Source of the DNA: Cyanoderma ruficeps
Taxonomy: Eukaryota > Chordata > Aves > Passeriformes > Timaliidae
Assembly (NCBI GenBank): GCA_008694505.1
Contig: VZDJ01000052.1
Span: forward strand, 6,141,722 to 6,205,721
Reading direction: 5' to 3'
DNA: 64,000 bases
A program made the position numbers and the translations under genes. Shown piece by piece: positions 1 to 14,418 of this stretch. The notes beneath the pieces were generated by a model. That model worked only from the letters and a program-made list of their open reading frames with translations. It had not been told where the DNA came from and ran no database searches. Each line of letters begins with the position of its first letter. Positions within the stretch are counted from its first letter, which is position 1.

Positions 1-2283
1 AATATTTTGGTTTTACAGCTGGAGAAATACAAGTAGTTTATTTTTTGTTGTTGTTGTTGTTTTTAACCCTTTCAGACCGAGGCCAGCTGGTTATCACATT
101 GCACGTTAGACCTCACAGGGCCTGGAAGTCAAAAATGGTTTTTCTTTTTGTTTTTAAGCCGGCGTTGCAGTCTTTCCTTTAAAAAATAAAGTTGTGGCCG
201 AAACTAACGTGCCGTGCTCAGGCTGATTTCGTGTGTACACTTAATTAGAAGTGCTTTTGGAGAAGTGCTTTGAAATATAAAGGTTTGAAATGCAAAGGTT
301 TGATTTCGGTTGGGAGCAGATCAAGACTGTGGGGGGGAAAACGGTTTCTATTTTAAGAACAAGATATTCATGAATTTGAGGCTTTAAAAAGTTATTATCG
401 CTTATGCCACGCCTGCAGTACTGCTAATTACTTTGAATATACAGATCATCATGAGCAGTGATCATTTTCCACACAACAGTTGTGCTCATCCTGCCAGTAG
501 TTGGGTCTTCTGTGAAAATTTTGTTCTCAAAGACCTGCCAGATGAGATAGACTAACATACATAAAAGGAAAGAAATAATATGGAACTGTGGTGCTCATGT
601 GCATGTCAGTGACCTTTAATGAACTTAAATTTCATATATTATTACCTTTGAGGTTTTTTTTTTCCTCCATTCTGTTGCAACTAAAGCTTTCCTATAATCT
701 TTTGATGGTATAATCGTGTTGATAACTATTACTTTCATGGCTTCTTGAATAGTATTGGTGTATGATGTATTGCAATGTGGACATGTATCTACTGGGGAAA
801 AAAAGGTGTGCTGAATGTTATCTCTTGTTTTCTCAAATAAGCAGAACACCACTGGAGCTGTGTCACTACATGGGTTCTGGTAACACCTGATCTTAGGTGC
901 CTTTTAGTCTGAAAACCAGTATAAAACTATACATTAACAAGAAAACACCCCCAGCATCTCATTTAAGTTGCTATTGTTTTTGTTGTCATTAATCAGGAGA
1001 TGTTTTCATTGAAAGAGATCAGTTTTGATGGTGGAGTATATCATATTTCGACCTTTACGGTATTAGAGAAATTCTTTTTTCACAGTTTGGAACAACATTC
1101 CTTTTATGCTCTTACAGGGCGAGAGAACTGACAGTTATGGTGAAAAAAGGGATGAACATATTGTTGTGTTTGTAGTAGGTAGCTTAAGATAAACCAAAAC
1201 CATCTAGTGAGTCAAACAGTGTTCTTCTGGATGTTTAGGTGTAGCCTAAAATAAGAGTTCTGAAATAATCTGTCAGAGCACATGATGACGAGTCTGTTAC
1301 GTAATACTACAAGTAATGTTGATAAGCTATTTTTGTCAGAGTTGACTTAGCAAGTTTTTCCTATGAGTAGTGTATTCTAGGAAAAGGTAAACAGCACAGA
1401 TAAAGGTATTAAATGATCTGAGTTTTAGATGGATAAATTCTGTCTTCTTGGGATGGTCTGTGTTCTGGTTCATGTCCAGTTCTTGAATTTTATAGATGTA
1501 GTACAGAAGCCTCAGAATTCTTCAGGATTCACCCAAAACATGTTACATTGTGCATCCATCTTAACCACTCTCTTATTCAGTTGTTTGGACTCACTTCACT
1601 TGAATACTAGTTCCTCTGGTGCATATTCTCCAGCCAGAACTGATCTAACACTGGCTCTAAATTACTGGAGTAAAGAACCTCCTAAACAGGTTTTTTTTTT
1701 TTGCAATAAAATGAAAAAAAAGAACCTCAGAAGAACATCTTAAATAATTCTTTACTATTTAGCAAGGAGGGTGTTAAATGCTTTGGTTATTAGCTGGACA
1801 GAAAGCTGGTTATTCCTAAACAGGAATACAGAGCCTGTGGGTGGAGAAGGAAAAAGTCTTTTTAGAAACTACAAAAGAAATAGATATATAGAAATACATA
1901 TATAGCAATTATATTTTTTCACCATTCCTGTGGTAGAAGTAGAATTCTGTTTTTATATGGTTAAACTATTAATTTAACAATAGGGAGGAATGAAAATTGA
2001 GTGGTTGAAGGGGAAATAGTTTGTGGTGGGCATACCTCAGGAGCTTCAGTATATTCATCACCTAAGGCATCTGGCTGAGCAGGTAAAAGGAAACTTTTAA
2101 GGGAGTGAGATTAATAACACCTAAATTGTGGGGTTTATTCATATCTTAAAGTAGGTGGGACTGTCCTCTGTCAATCAGTGCCAGAAGAAGAGAATTCAGT
2201 AATTGTCTGATTTCAGAGGAAACAAGATGAGGCAGAAATGTCCATTTTTCTGCCAAACCATTTCTCTGTGTCTGCTTCTCACA

Positions 2284-2640
2284 GATGGGTCAGGTTGGAA
2301 GATACCACAGTGGGTCACCCGGTTCAACCTCCCTGCTCAGGCAGGGTCATCCTGGAGCACATTGCACAGGATTGTGTCCAGATGGTTCTGGAAATCTCCA
2401 GTGAGGGAGACTCCACACCCTTTCTGAGTGATCTGTTCCAGTTGTGGTCACTGCACAGTAAAGAAGTTTTTCCTCATGCTGAGGTGGATCTTCTGTGCAT
2501 CAGAAGTTTTTTGCCCATTGCCTCTTGTCCTTGGTCTCGCCTGGTCCATCCTTTTGGAAATCTCCCTTCATACACTGAGACATTGATTAGATTCTGGCTC
2601 CCTCAGCCTTTCCTTGTAGGAGAGTCCCTTAATCTGGGTG
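2284..2640 (-). mobile_element. CR1 LINE 3' fragment
   Basis: The text runs antisense to CR1, with the familiar blocks for the 3' portion (CAACCTCCCTGCTCAGGCAG, then CACATTGCACAGGATTG, then CCCATTGCCTCTTGTCC). It is truncated and too diverged to code. The open frame at 2238-2660 is a by-product. Confidence 0.8.
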
Positions 2641-2911
2641 CTGAATTGGTGCTTACCTGACAGTCTTACAGAAGAAATAGCTTTTTTTTTCTTAAATTCT
2701 AGATATGCTTAATATTGTTCTTCTGCTGTAATTCATAAATTAATCTTGCATAAGATTTTTCAATAGTGCTTTGATTTTTTTTTTTCCTTCTAGAAGAATT
2801 GTTTAGCTTTCCCTCCCTGTTTTTCCTGCCTGTATTTAGCTGTGTTTCACTAAAGGAAATTGTATCCTCCCCTAAAACATTTTAAATCTGAATGGTAGTT
2901 GAGTGTAAAAT

Positions 2912-2975
2912 TCTGTAGGTTGGACTCAGTGATCTCGGGGATCTTTTCCAACCTAACTGATCCCATGATTCTAAA
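2912..2975 (+). mobile_element. CR1 LINE 3'-terminal scrap
   Basis: About 60 bp of a CR1 3' end in sense orientation: GGTTGGACTCAGTGATCTC, then TTTTCCAACCTAACTGAT, then the terminal ATGATTCTA. It is opposite in orientation to the CR1 at 2284-2640, so it is a separate insertion. Confidence 0.75.
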
Positions 2976-5519
2976 GACTTTGGTTTAACTCTATGAAATG
3001 ATGACCAGAAATTGTTTTCAGGGAAAAAAACCCCATTTTTTTGTAATTTGTGCTAATACATGACTTCTTGAGAGCAATTTGCTCTCAATTTCCTTGGCCC
3101 TCCTCTTCCCTGCCAAGCCTGTTCTCCCTTCTCTGTGTAATATCATTTGTCAAGTTGTAAGTGGGAGAAAAATTGCACTGTTCTTTGTTCACTGGCAGCC
3201 AGTTCGTGTAGTGACACTTTTCCCAGTTTTCCAGCCTTGTTTTCTTCTGGACTATATGTTTTTTTCTATTTTCCTGAGCTCGTTAATTCCTTTATGTTCC
3301 TTACAGAAGGACTGTGGGGGTAAAAGGGACTGACTGTTTCCATACTTCCTACATGCTGTTTCTTTGCCAGAATCAGCAGAAACAGAGAGGGTGCTATTGT
3401 GTGGTGTCCTTGTCATGATCCAACTGTGCTGCTGCTGGAGGAGTGAGCTCTGTGAGGACGAGGCAGTAAAAATTGAAGTGGTGGGGAGGGAATGATGACA
3501 GGCGTAAAAATGATGTCAGCATGAAAAGAGGAGTAGAAAGTGCTCATGCTTAAAGGTTACCCAGCTGGATCCTCTGAGCAGGATGCCATTAGGAAATAAG
3601 CATCTTGCAGGCCTCTGTTAATTAAAATATAGAAAAGTTGGAACTCCTTAGACAGTTGGAATTTTATTGGCTGACGTGATTATATAAATTACTTAAATAT
3701 GTTCTTTCTTTCCCAAAGACCGTAAGAATTTAACTTGCTGTGCCCTTGTGAATCTGGTAAATCTTGCAAATGGAGCAGGTCGAGGTCATGGCAGGGTAAT
3801 AAATTCATCCAAGGTCCTTGTTATTGTTTAGAAGTTAGCATTAGTGTGTGATATTGGAAATGTGTGTTTGTAGCTTTGTAACAGTTATTTTGATTTAGAC
3901 ATTTATTTTCAAATTTAAGGGGTTTTGGAGTTAAAATGCAGTCTCTATAAAACGTGCTGTCCATTGGGTTTAGGGTATGTGATGGTGTTGTGGGTCGCTG
4001 GCTGCCTTCTTTCAACATTGTAACAGTTTGAACCTCTTAAAGCGACTGCTTTTTGTGTTTAGAGCAGGGGATGGCCTTTAATATCCTGCAAGAGCTACTG
4101 TGTTTCTTAGTTGTCAGCGGCCTAAAGTAATCTTGCCAGCAGCAGTGTCAGAAAGATCAGCTGCAGAGATTGCCGTAATGTGCTGAATGAGGTGGGAAAG
4201 TCTTGGACATGCACCAACATCTTTTAATCTCTTCTAGATAAATGTTTTGATGCACCAGTTCAAGTATTCTGGGTAATTGCAGGACTAGGAGCAATATATT
4301 CTACTTGGTGTATGATGTAGCTAAATTTTTCTTTGGTCACTGTATGAAATAGTGTATTTAGTAATATTGAGATGAATTTAACCAGGGCTAACCTTAAACT
4401 CTGTCTTGTCTTTCTGTTCAGGTCTTACATATATAATTTGAGTGGCAAAAGTCTGCGGAGCATTGTGGTTTTCTAAAGTTTCAGGTGTGTCTAAGAATAA
4501 AATCCCCATCTTTCAAATGAAGTAATTTCTGGAGTATCATTTCTTCTTAATTTTGACATTTTGTATAGTTTGAAAATTTTAATTTGGTAGCTATACTTTA
4601 TTAGGCTTTTTCCATATAGATTGTATTTTCTATGTTGCTACAAGCACTTGAACTGCTTGGGCAAAACCGTGTTGATGGTACAAAACAGGCTGGAGACTAT
4701 ATCTGACTCTCTTGTAACTTGACAGTCATTTGGCCCTGCTATTGATACTCCCTTCCACAATTAAGGAAGAAATCTGGCGATAAAAATAATCCTTCACTGC
4801 ATTGAAGAAGTCTTGGAAACCCGTTAAATGCGTTGGATTAAAGGCAGCATTTCTTATGATCTGCCAATAAAAATCTTGGCTTGTAGGCTGGAAACAGGTT
4901 GTGTCAGTGGATATTTGCAAAGTCTCTGTTTGTGAACATTTTTAAGCAAACTTAGGGCAAGGAACTGAAGCTTCAGTCAGCTTGAAGTTTATAACATTGC
5001 CTAAGTTAGGTAAGGTAGGGATTAAAAAAATGTAGTCAGACATTTATGGAAGCAATTCAGTCAGAATTTGGGAGGGGCAGGAGAGGAAGAAATGGCACAA
5101 ACAGATAGGAAGCCCAGAAATGAAGCTCAGGGCTGATACGTTTCTGGGAAGAAACCAAGCTACTGGAAAAACAGATTCAGCTGTGATTCTCACAAGAATA
5201 CAACCCTAGGATCATCTTTAAATGCTGTGGAACTTTTTCTTCCTCTGATATATTTGTGATAAATATGGAGGGTTTTTTTTACCCCTTATTTACATCAACT
5301 GGAGATGACAGGATTCTTTTTCTACGTCTTCTCTGTTGTTACCCTGTGAGTATCTCCTCTGTATACATTTACCAGGTGTTTGGGTTTTTTTTTTTTTTAA
5401 TAATAAGTGGTAAAAGATAAAACCAACTGTTGTTTCTGTGTAGGTCTTGAATAGCATCACCGGAGTCGAAAAAAGTCACTTGAATGACACTATGGATGGC
5501 AGAGAGGACTTTAAAAGGA

Positions 5520-5578
5520 GTTGTTTGGTTTGTTGTTGGGGTTTTTTTGGGGGGGTTTTTTTGGGTTTTTTTTTCCAG
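5520..5578. repeat. G/T homopolymer-rich tract in PPP3R1 intron 1
   Basis: Alternating T and G runs (GGGGTTTTTTTGGGGGGG then TTTTTTTGGG) form a low-complexity block ending in a long T run and CAG. Confidence 0.8.
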
Positions 5579-6866
5579 TAAGCTCCATGGCTGTGCCTCA
5601 GTGCTGAGCTTGTGAAGGAGAGCTCAGGTAGTTTGTAAGCATGATGACTGAACAGCTTTTCAGTCTTGTGTATATGAGATGTTCCCTTGGGAAGTTTAAT
5701 TTAGTATTGAGCCACTGCTAACAGGCTTAGCACTGTGGTGTCTGAGCACTTGTGGGTCACTTTTGTTGATAATGCTAAAGTGACACTTCACAGATTTTTT
5801 TTTTTAGATTAAAGCTTGATTGCATGTAGATCTGTTAACAAATCTAGGAAAAACCTGTGATAAATAGGAGAACTAAGCAGCAATAATAAAAATGTCAGAT
5901 GAATAAATAGACTTAATTTTTATATTTGACTCGAATAGACTCTCTTGGCACTCTCATAACGTTTCTTCTCAGAGGTATCAAGTAAAATACCTGTTTGCTA
6001 CTTATTCTTAATTTTTTTCCAGTGATTCTTATAAAAGCAGTGTTAGTTTTCCTGAAATATTTTATTCAAAATGCTGTTTATTTTATTACTAAGGCATTTG
6101 CAGTAGGTACCACTGGTGTTAGGGTGGGGTTTTTTTTTTGGTTTTCAGACAGCGCATTGAAAAATCAGATAAATGTAATTTGTAAAATATGATAGGTTAG
6201 TAAGTTTGCCTCTTGTATGCTCTTGAATGTTATAGTGCAGCTCTAGTGTTGATGCAGCTGAGTTTTGCTAAAGGTCAGTTCTGAAGAATTCTTTTTTGAG
6301 AGGCCTTGAAGAAATGGGATGGTGAGTTAAAAAGTGGCCAAATGGCTTTTGTGGTGAGAAAACAAGTGATGTGAGTAAAAGGGACTAAAATGGAGCAAAA
6401 TAAGAAGATGGTGGGTTTAGATTTAGGCATTTTTATTTAATGATGTAGTAATAGTGCATTGCTCTATAGCAGGGGGCAGAACAACTAAAGGTTCCAGCAA
6501 AAATGGTTTTAGAGAAGGGATGGGTTTTACTGGTAATTTTATCTACTTCCTCAAAGGTATTGTGTAGCATCTGTACAGTGCCATAAATGTTGTTAATCCT
6601 TGTTAGCCAGTGTTGCACAAAGAGCTGGTAACACACTTCATTTAAAATTGCAAGTGTTCTTTGATTTGCAGTTTGTGTTACAGATTGGTATGCAAATATA
6701 TATGCATTATATACTGCCTTTAATGCTTGCAAACTGTAAATTTTTGAAAGTATAGCATGTGAGGACATGGGATGGTGACTAGCAGAAAGATGGTGGCCTG
6801 TGGTTCTGTGTGCACAGTTGTGTTGTTCTTTGTACAGTGCCTTGGACTGAATTCTTGATGGTGAGC

Positions 6867-7437
6867 TGTTGCTTTTATCTTCTTCTTGCCAGAGTTGGGA
6901 TTAAATGCTTGAGGTGGTATTTCAAGTTTGGACTCAGATGTTTATTAATTCTTATCTATATTACAGTTTCACAAACCATGAGTTCTACAGCACTCCTAGC
7001 TAACAAAGTAAAAAACGGATGCTCTTTCTTTCTCTATAAGGCCTTTTATAAATAAACTGTCCAATTAAGAAATGACACCGAAACTATTTTTCCTTTTAAC
7101 CCCAAAACCAACCACCCATGGCCCACAATGTGGACTTTTCTATCCAATTACAGGATACCACCCAAACCCATGAAGAAGGTGAAAAAGAAGGACTCAGACT
7201 CTGCCCTAAATCCTCCATCTTGCTTTATAGATATTACTATATTCTAAAACCTTAAACTCTTAAGTTTTCCACCATGTTATCACACACTTCTATTCAAACT
7301 CCACACCCATAATCCCAGGGCTGTCACTCAATTTTGGGAGCCTTTTCCAGGGGCTCAGGTCCAACGCAGTGTTTGCTTGGGGGTCAGTGCCTGTGGGCAC
7401 AGAAAGTCTGAAATTCTCAGTGCCCAGGGCTCCAACA
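6867..7437 (-). mobile_element. Solo LTR of an endogenous-retrovirus type (copy 1)
   Basis: On the minus strand it starts TGTTGGAGCCCTGGGCACTG and ends CAACA, so the ends are the 5-bp inverted pair TGTTG/CAACA. It is 571 bp. Its reverse complement aligns along its whole length with 56013-56575, apart from a small gap near the 3' end. No gag, pol or env remnant was recognised next to it. Flanking 6-mers (GCTTGA, GCTCAC) do not form a clean target duplication. I do not name the family. Confidence 0.8.
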
Positions 7438-8104
7438 TCAAGCAGTTGGTAATTACTCCTGGAAGTCCTGGGGCTCTGCAGAGATGCATCTACTGGGCTT
7501 ATTTTGGAACCTATAGATCCTATAAATAGCAGTAATTTTTCTAATGTGTGTTGTTTGTGCTCTTATTTTTACGTACATTTACAACTTTATGTACATTTAC
7601 TGCTTAAGAAAATTTATGGCTCTTCAGGACAGCTCTTTCTGGTTGTATTGTCAAATACAGCAATTAATAAGCTTTGATTAAGGAATCTTTAAAGTGCTGT
7701 GAATCTTTTATTTAGAGATCTTAAAACTATTCTGGTAATGAGATTTTGGATAATTTGCAAAACATTTGACAGGAATGTTTGTAAACTGCTGAAATTGATT
7801 TGGACTTGTAATTTAATCCTTTGAGGACCCTATTATTAGCTTGTAACAAAAGTATCTATTTGGTACTCAATATTTGCATTGCTGTATGTAAGAAATGAGC
7901 CAGTTCCTGCCCTGAAGAACTTAACCTAAAATATTCTTCTGAATAGCATTTGAATATTACTTAGTATCACCAGCTCCTGAATGGACATCACCTCAGTGTT
8001 AAGACTAAGAACAGTCAGTACTTCCTCTATGACATATATCATAAAAAGAAAACTAACTGAAGGTTTCAAATATTCCATAGCAAGGAAGACCTTCATTGAA
8101 AGCA

Positions 8105-8210
8105 TTTGTGTCGTTGGTTTGTTGTTTTTTGGGGTTTTCTTTGTAGGTTCGGTGGGTTTTTTTGTGTTTGTGTGTGTTTTGTTATGTTTCGTTTTGCTTT
8201 CATTTTATTG
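8105..8210. repeat. G/T-rich low-complexity tract in PPP3R1 intron 1
   Basis: A second T- and G-biased block (TTGTTTTTTGGGGTTTTC, then GTGTTTGTGTGTG) with almost no A or C. It inflates the open frame at 7981-8307. Confidence 0.75.
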
Positions 8211-11200
8211 GGAAATCTGTTCTAATTGGAAGACTTTAGAAATTCGTAATGCATCTTCAGAAAACCAGTTTCAAATTTGTGGAAAATTCTTGAGTGCTGG
8301 AAATTAAGTGTTCTCTTCAGAACGGAAGCTGGTAATGCCAAGAAAACCTGTTAAATGTTTTGTAAATTTCTCAATAGCTGCAATGGATTTGATCCTTCTG
8401 TTTTGGATCATATTGTTGCTAGGGCCTGTTTTCAAACCTTATGATTAATTTTTATTCTTTGTGAATCCTTGAATAGCATAAACTAAACCAGAACTTGTTA
8501 AAATGTCTCCATTTGTTAGCTGACAGCTGCAAGTTGTGATTAAGTTATTTTCCTTCAGTAAAAAAGAAAAAGACAAAACTGAGTGTTAACTGGTTGTGAC
8601 TACCAGGTTATGAACAACCTCTTTATTTCAGATTCTGTTTCTATGCAACAATTCCCCTTCAGCATAACCTGCTTCTTCCTTTGATTTGCACATCTCACCC
8701 AGTTCTGCATCTTTGCCTCCTTGATTGTTTTCTGTTCATGTCAGTTTGTGAAATCAAATCCCATTTTTGAACCGTCTTTTCTGATTTGAGGTATGTGTCT
8801 TTTCACAACTCTTCACAATGTTCTTCAGCCTCTTTTGTGACAGATCCTGAATGACATTTTGCCTACTTCGTGATTTTTTTTTTTAAACTGTACTGTTTCC
8901 TTGTTCTTTTTTCTTGTTGGGCAGCCATAAGATATTTATCTCCTTTCAAACTCACATTTTCCCTTTTGACTTCCTAAGTGGTACTGAACTGTTTATAAGT
9001 TTCTTACATGGGAAGAAAGGCTGGTGACAGCATTTAGTTATACACCCTGTTTCTGTGCAGTGCTGTACACTGAGCTGTGTCACTTTCTGACTCTGTTCTG
9101 AGCCTTTTTGGATTACTGACACTTTCTGAATTGATATTTACACTTCCCTGCTCAAGGGCACTTGTTAAAGCTGGTACTAAACTGTTGCATGCGGTACAGC
9201 TGCATCATCTCTTTTTTTTGCTCCAGACCTTTTCAGATTAATTTATAATACCTGTGCAACTGTTCCTAAAGCCTTACCCTTTGCAGTTAACACATGATGG
9301 AATACACTGTTGAAATGTAAAAAACTTAAGAAAATCAATTGGTAGAGAAAGATGTGCAGGTCATTTCTTGACTGTTTCTACCTTACTTCTGTGAATAGGG
9401 AATTGCATTGAACTGCACTGGAGTCTTTTACATTAAGTAGCATAATAGTGTTATATGATGCAGTATAATCTGTTAATATATCTTTGCTATTTTCTTTGCC
9501 CTCTATAAATACTACTTAAAGTGAATCTGCTGTCTAAACTCCCCTAGAAAATATACCTTATAAATAAACTTATTTTTTAGCTGATAGTGATCTTCCATTC
9601 TTTCTTTGCTCAATTTTGGTAACAGTTTGTGGCGAGGGACCTTTGCTAGCTGCAAAGGTGAAGAAATACATTAATTATATAACATAAATGAATATATAAC
9701 TAGTTATGTAATTATATATTAACAGATATAGTCATTTGAATGTTCATCACTTGCTGTCAGAGGATAACATGCTACCTTTCATTTCTAGCTCAATTCTTAT
9801 CTTTGATGTTTGTCTCAGCCTAATCAGGCACAAGGATCAGTAGCCATTTTGTTGCAGAAATTAGGGAGATTTTTTTTCTTTGCTTGGGGGGTTCTGTGAC
9901 TGCTGTAGCTCCTTTTTTGCTTTTTGGAAAAAACCCTCTGCAAAGAGAATTATTCTCACTCCTTTCTAATGCTTACAGCATTGCTGAAGCCTAATAGTAG
10001 GAAACTGATCTAATGGTTATTGGCTTTTTTCCTGCCTGTAGTGCTCAGGCTTTGGGATTTAAATGTCTTCTTGGTACAAGCCAATTTAAAAGTTCAGAAA
10101 CTTCAGAAAACTGAGCCATCCTTATATTTATTCATTTCTTGTATTTGGAGTATCACAACTCATATTTTTAAGAGGTCATTTTTGATTTAACAGATATTGC
10201 TAGCCTCTGGGTTTTTGAAGATTACTCAAAATGAAGTTTAAATTTACAAGCAAGGTAACAAGTCCTGTGCCTTAAGTGACTGTGATTTCCACAATCTACT
10301 AAACGTGGTTGATAAACAATGCAGAGGAAAGGAAGCCTGTGTTTCACACTCCTCATTAATGCAGTGACAAGAGTGCCTGACTTGGAATTATTACAGAGAA
10401 TATAATTCTTTGACTGTTAATTTTAGAGCGATATTGAAATACCAGTTAACTTGACAGAGTTTTTACAGTCTATAGAACTGTTTGCTGAAGCTACCTGTGT
10501 TTTGGGGTGGTTTTTTTTAGTCACTTGAAATGCTGACAATTAAATTGACCTAATTAAAAGCAACCTCGTGAGAATATAGATAGCAAATTATATTTCAATA
10601 TGACTTTAGGTCAAGTTAATATCTTCTTGTAAAGTAATTGTTCTGTTCCTATTTATATGTAGGTCAGGCAGTGATGAAGTTTTTACTGCTTTGTGCTGGA
10701 GTGGGAGTTTGCAGCATTGTCTGTTTTTTGGGAAAAATTTGTTTTTTCTTCAAATTGTTGTGGAGAAAGAGAGAAGCTGGAAGAGCTTTAAATACCTACT
10801 AAGTATTTTACCTGCAAAAAAATGAGAGTTTCGACTCTTTTGAGTAGTTCTGTCTTTCTTTATTTGACAGAGCATGATATGCTAGATAACAGCTTGAGTA
10901 TAATTTTAATTTCTGGTGAAAATTGTGGGACTCTGTAGTTCCTCCAGGTTCTTGGTGATGCTTCCATATTTTGGCCGAATGTTTTGAATGAAATTTTGTT
11001 CCCTTGTTCTCTGTGTTACTTTACTTTTCCAAACATGAAGTTGTTCTTTCATGTAAACGTGACACCATTCGCTGTTTGCAGTTGCTTGGATTTTCTGTGT
11101 TCATATTCACCAACAAAGGGGGAAAAAAAATCTTTCCTATTAATGAAGTGATTAAATTGGAGATCATAAGTGTCTGATATCCAGTTTATATCCATCAGTG

Positions 11201-14200
11201 TCCCAAAACCAAGATCAGTGTGATATGCTTTGGTTTCTTGCTTCTCTTTAATATCTTGTTAAATGTAAGTTAATGTAATTGCTTTGTTGAAATGTTGACT
11301 CTTAACTCTGAAAATCCCAGGACACCTCAGTCACTTGATAAAGTCTTGAGTTGCATTTTATGCTTTCTCCTGTACTCTTTAGATAAGCTTTTGCACTTAT
11401 ACTTTCAAAGCTGCCTTCTTTGAAATGCTCTCTGTCTGCATAAAGATTTGTGGTTTGTTTCAGGTTTGTGGGGTGTTTTTTTGTAACTTGTCATTGATGT
11501 ATCTGTTCTCTTGCAGTCTCGTTTGTATTTTCTACCTTGTTTTGCACTTGGATTATAAATGTTCTGGACAGTTTGATCTTGGTTTTTCATTTTTATTGGT
11601 TTGGGGTTAGTCTGTGTGACAGCACAGTCGTGGGGTGGATTGCTTGAGAAACTTCACTGCAGTTGTCTTTAAAGCTGCAAAGGACAGCTGCCATGGTTTC
11701 CTCTTCAGCCGAGGGAATTGAATAAACTTGAGGTTGTGTTGTAAACCTAGAAAGAAGTTTTGAAGGTGAAACCGGTGTATTAACCTAAGTGGAACTAATA
11801 AATTATTATCTTGTAAATTATTTCCTGACTCCTCCAGAAGCAGTGGAGGAGCAACCTGTTAGTCCCAAAGACTTCCCCATTGTGAACTCTTAATTGCATC
11901 AGAACTTCAATTTAGTGGTGGCAGAATTTTATTGTTCCCCTACTAAAGGTTGTGTTGCTTCAGAATCCTTCTGGGAATCTCCTTTCCTTGGCTTTTTGAG
12001 ACTTCATCATTCATTTATGCACTTTAAATTACAGGGTTCTGAGAGTTTTTGAGAGTGATGCAAGCTTTAGAAACGGGAGCTTTGAAGTGATTGGATAAGC
12101 AGATTGGGTTGTTGCCACTAAGGGTAGCAGCTGGGGATTGCCAAAAATGAAACTGTGAAATGTACCTCAGCTCATAAAGTTAACACTTATGTTCCTGTTA
12201 CTGCTTTTCTCTCAGGTTTTATTTACAGATTGCAAAGTTTTTTGCAGGTTTTTACACTGAGAGCTCTTATTTTTGATTTTTTTCTTATACACATGAGGTT
12301 TTGCTTTTCTCCTTCAAATAACAAGGTTGATTTGTTAATTTTCTAAATGTGGCACAATCTGTTCTCTTCTTTACCTAGTTTGAAAAACTCACTTTGTTTC
12401 TAGCACTGTTTATTATCTATCTGACGTACTGCAAGCTCTGTTAGGGAGATCATAAAATGAAACAGAAAATGTGAATAGTGTCACATATTACAGATGGAAC
12501 AATTGAGTTAAGTTTATAGCAATCCAGTTATCCTTTAGGTTTTTATTATGTTTACAGCAAATTTGTGTTAGATGATTTGGGGAAATACATACATGCCTAG
12601 TAAATGATATTATCAATGTACACTCTGACCTCGTGGCTTCTTTTGTCCTCCAAATTTAGGAAAAGGACTTTGCAGTGAAGCTGCTTTTATCTTTGGTCAT
12701 TCTTTCTTCTTAAGCAATTTAACAAACTGCTCTGTGTTGTTTCTGCTGGGTCTGTATGTCTCAGTCTGTCTTGGGTGACTTGTTTTTTTTTTTCTGGGAG
12801 ATGCTGCAGGTGAGTAATTAGTGTTTGTGTCTGCATGTACAGATCTATGATTAACCCAGGTACTTTATCCTGCCTTCAAGATCATGCAAGTCTAAATTTT
12901 TGCTGGAAGCTGAGCAAGTGTAACTGAGTTCAGACAGGGAATGCTATGGGATTGATGTATATGAATATATATCATATAATCCCTGCTGTAAGTGAACAAA
13001 CCTTATAGATTGCTTTTCAGTCCTGAACGCTTGAAATTCAAAACATTAAAATTTAAAATAAGTGGGTTTTCCTATTTGAATAGATGCACTTTTCATTGAT
13101 ATGTTTCCCTTAATAAAGCCAAATGGTGCTTTAGAGGCTGAATCCTCTTATAAATTACACTGTTGATTCCTTTAGTTTTTCTGTCTAGTAGAGGCTTTGG
13201 CAACAGGAGCCATCTCTAATTTCAGGTTTGCTTTGTGCTTCATTGGTTTAGGGCTTCCCTGTGATATCCTAGAATAGTTCCTTGACTGTGATGGCCTTAA
13301 GCCATTAATATCTCACATCGGAGGAGACCCGTGGACAGTGAAGGATTTAAATAAAGCATAGCAGAAGTTGCTGGCCAACTGCCAGCCAGGGGACAAGTGG
13401 CTTCCCTTAAAATGACTGATGAAGCTTGAGCAGAGACATGACTGGATTAGGTGGTGACTAAGGAGTAAACTGTGGGCTCTTCCTAAGACTTGGACAGTTT
13501 TTCTTGCTTCCTATATCCTGAAAGGGGATGTGGTAGAACCTCACCTACGTGCAAGAGGGGAGAGTTTTCTAAGGAATCATCACTTTGTTATGTAAATGTA
13601 TCCAAAGTAAGTTTGTTTGTTTGGTTTTTAATAAGACTTTTTGGTTTTTAATGTGGCAAAGGGAATTATAACACTCGGCATACTTGAAAGAAGCAATGCC
13701 AGAGTGCTGTAACAGCTTTAACCTGACTTGATCTCCACTGTAATCCCAAATCCACCAATCCCCTTTGCCTTGGTTCATTATCTCTGATGTCTGCAATTTA
13801 AATATGTTGAAGAATTAGGTATTAATCTTTTTTTGAGTTCCTTCAGTACTGAAGGTCACAGAGTATTTTCCTCAGAGGCAAGATTAAAAGTTTAGGCTGC
13901 TTTGGGGGTAGCACATTTAAAACTTGAAATTATCTTTCAAAGGTAAGTCAAAAGAAGCTGTGGTTGGTTTTGTGGTTTTGTTACAGCCTTCCTTGGTGTT
14001 TGCTGTTGATCAGTATTCAGGTGAGGTATTGTGTTGGAATATTAACAGCTGTAAGACCTGCCTTTTGTACCTTTATGGTTTCACCTTTAAGATCATACAT
14101 AAAAATTGAGCACTGATACAAGTTCAGTTGTTTATCAGATTTCCGGTAAACTTTACAAGAAATGTAACTCAAAGTGTCCACTAAAAGTTACTATAAAGTT

Positions 14201-14418
14201 TCAAGGGATGATGATTGGCAGATGTAGGGGAGAACGTAGTTTATGCTGTAGTGTTTAAATGGAAATTATATCCAGACATTAAGGTGGAATGGAAGAGTGT
14301 GTTGGCTGGCTTACATCACTGGTTTTAAACTGCTGGCTGGAACTCTAAGAGCTGCTAGGGAGTTGTGACTGTGTTGTGCTAGATAGTTGTAGCCTCTTGG
14401 AAATTGTGCCTGCTAGAN

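Noticed and set aside
2238..2660. 140-codon plus-strand frame
   Set aside because: It is a chance frame over an antisense CR1 fragment.
6433..6768. 111-codon minus-strand frame just beyond LTR copy 1, considered as retroviral internal sequence
   Set aside because: No gag, pol or env motif is visible, and the second LTR copy has nothing similar beside it.
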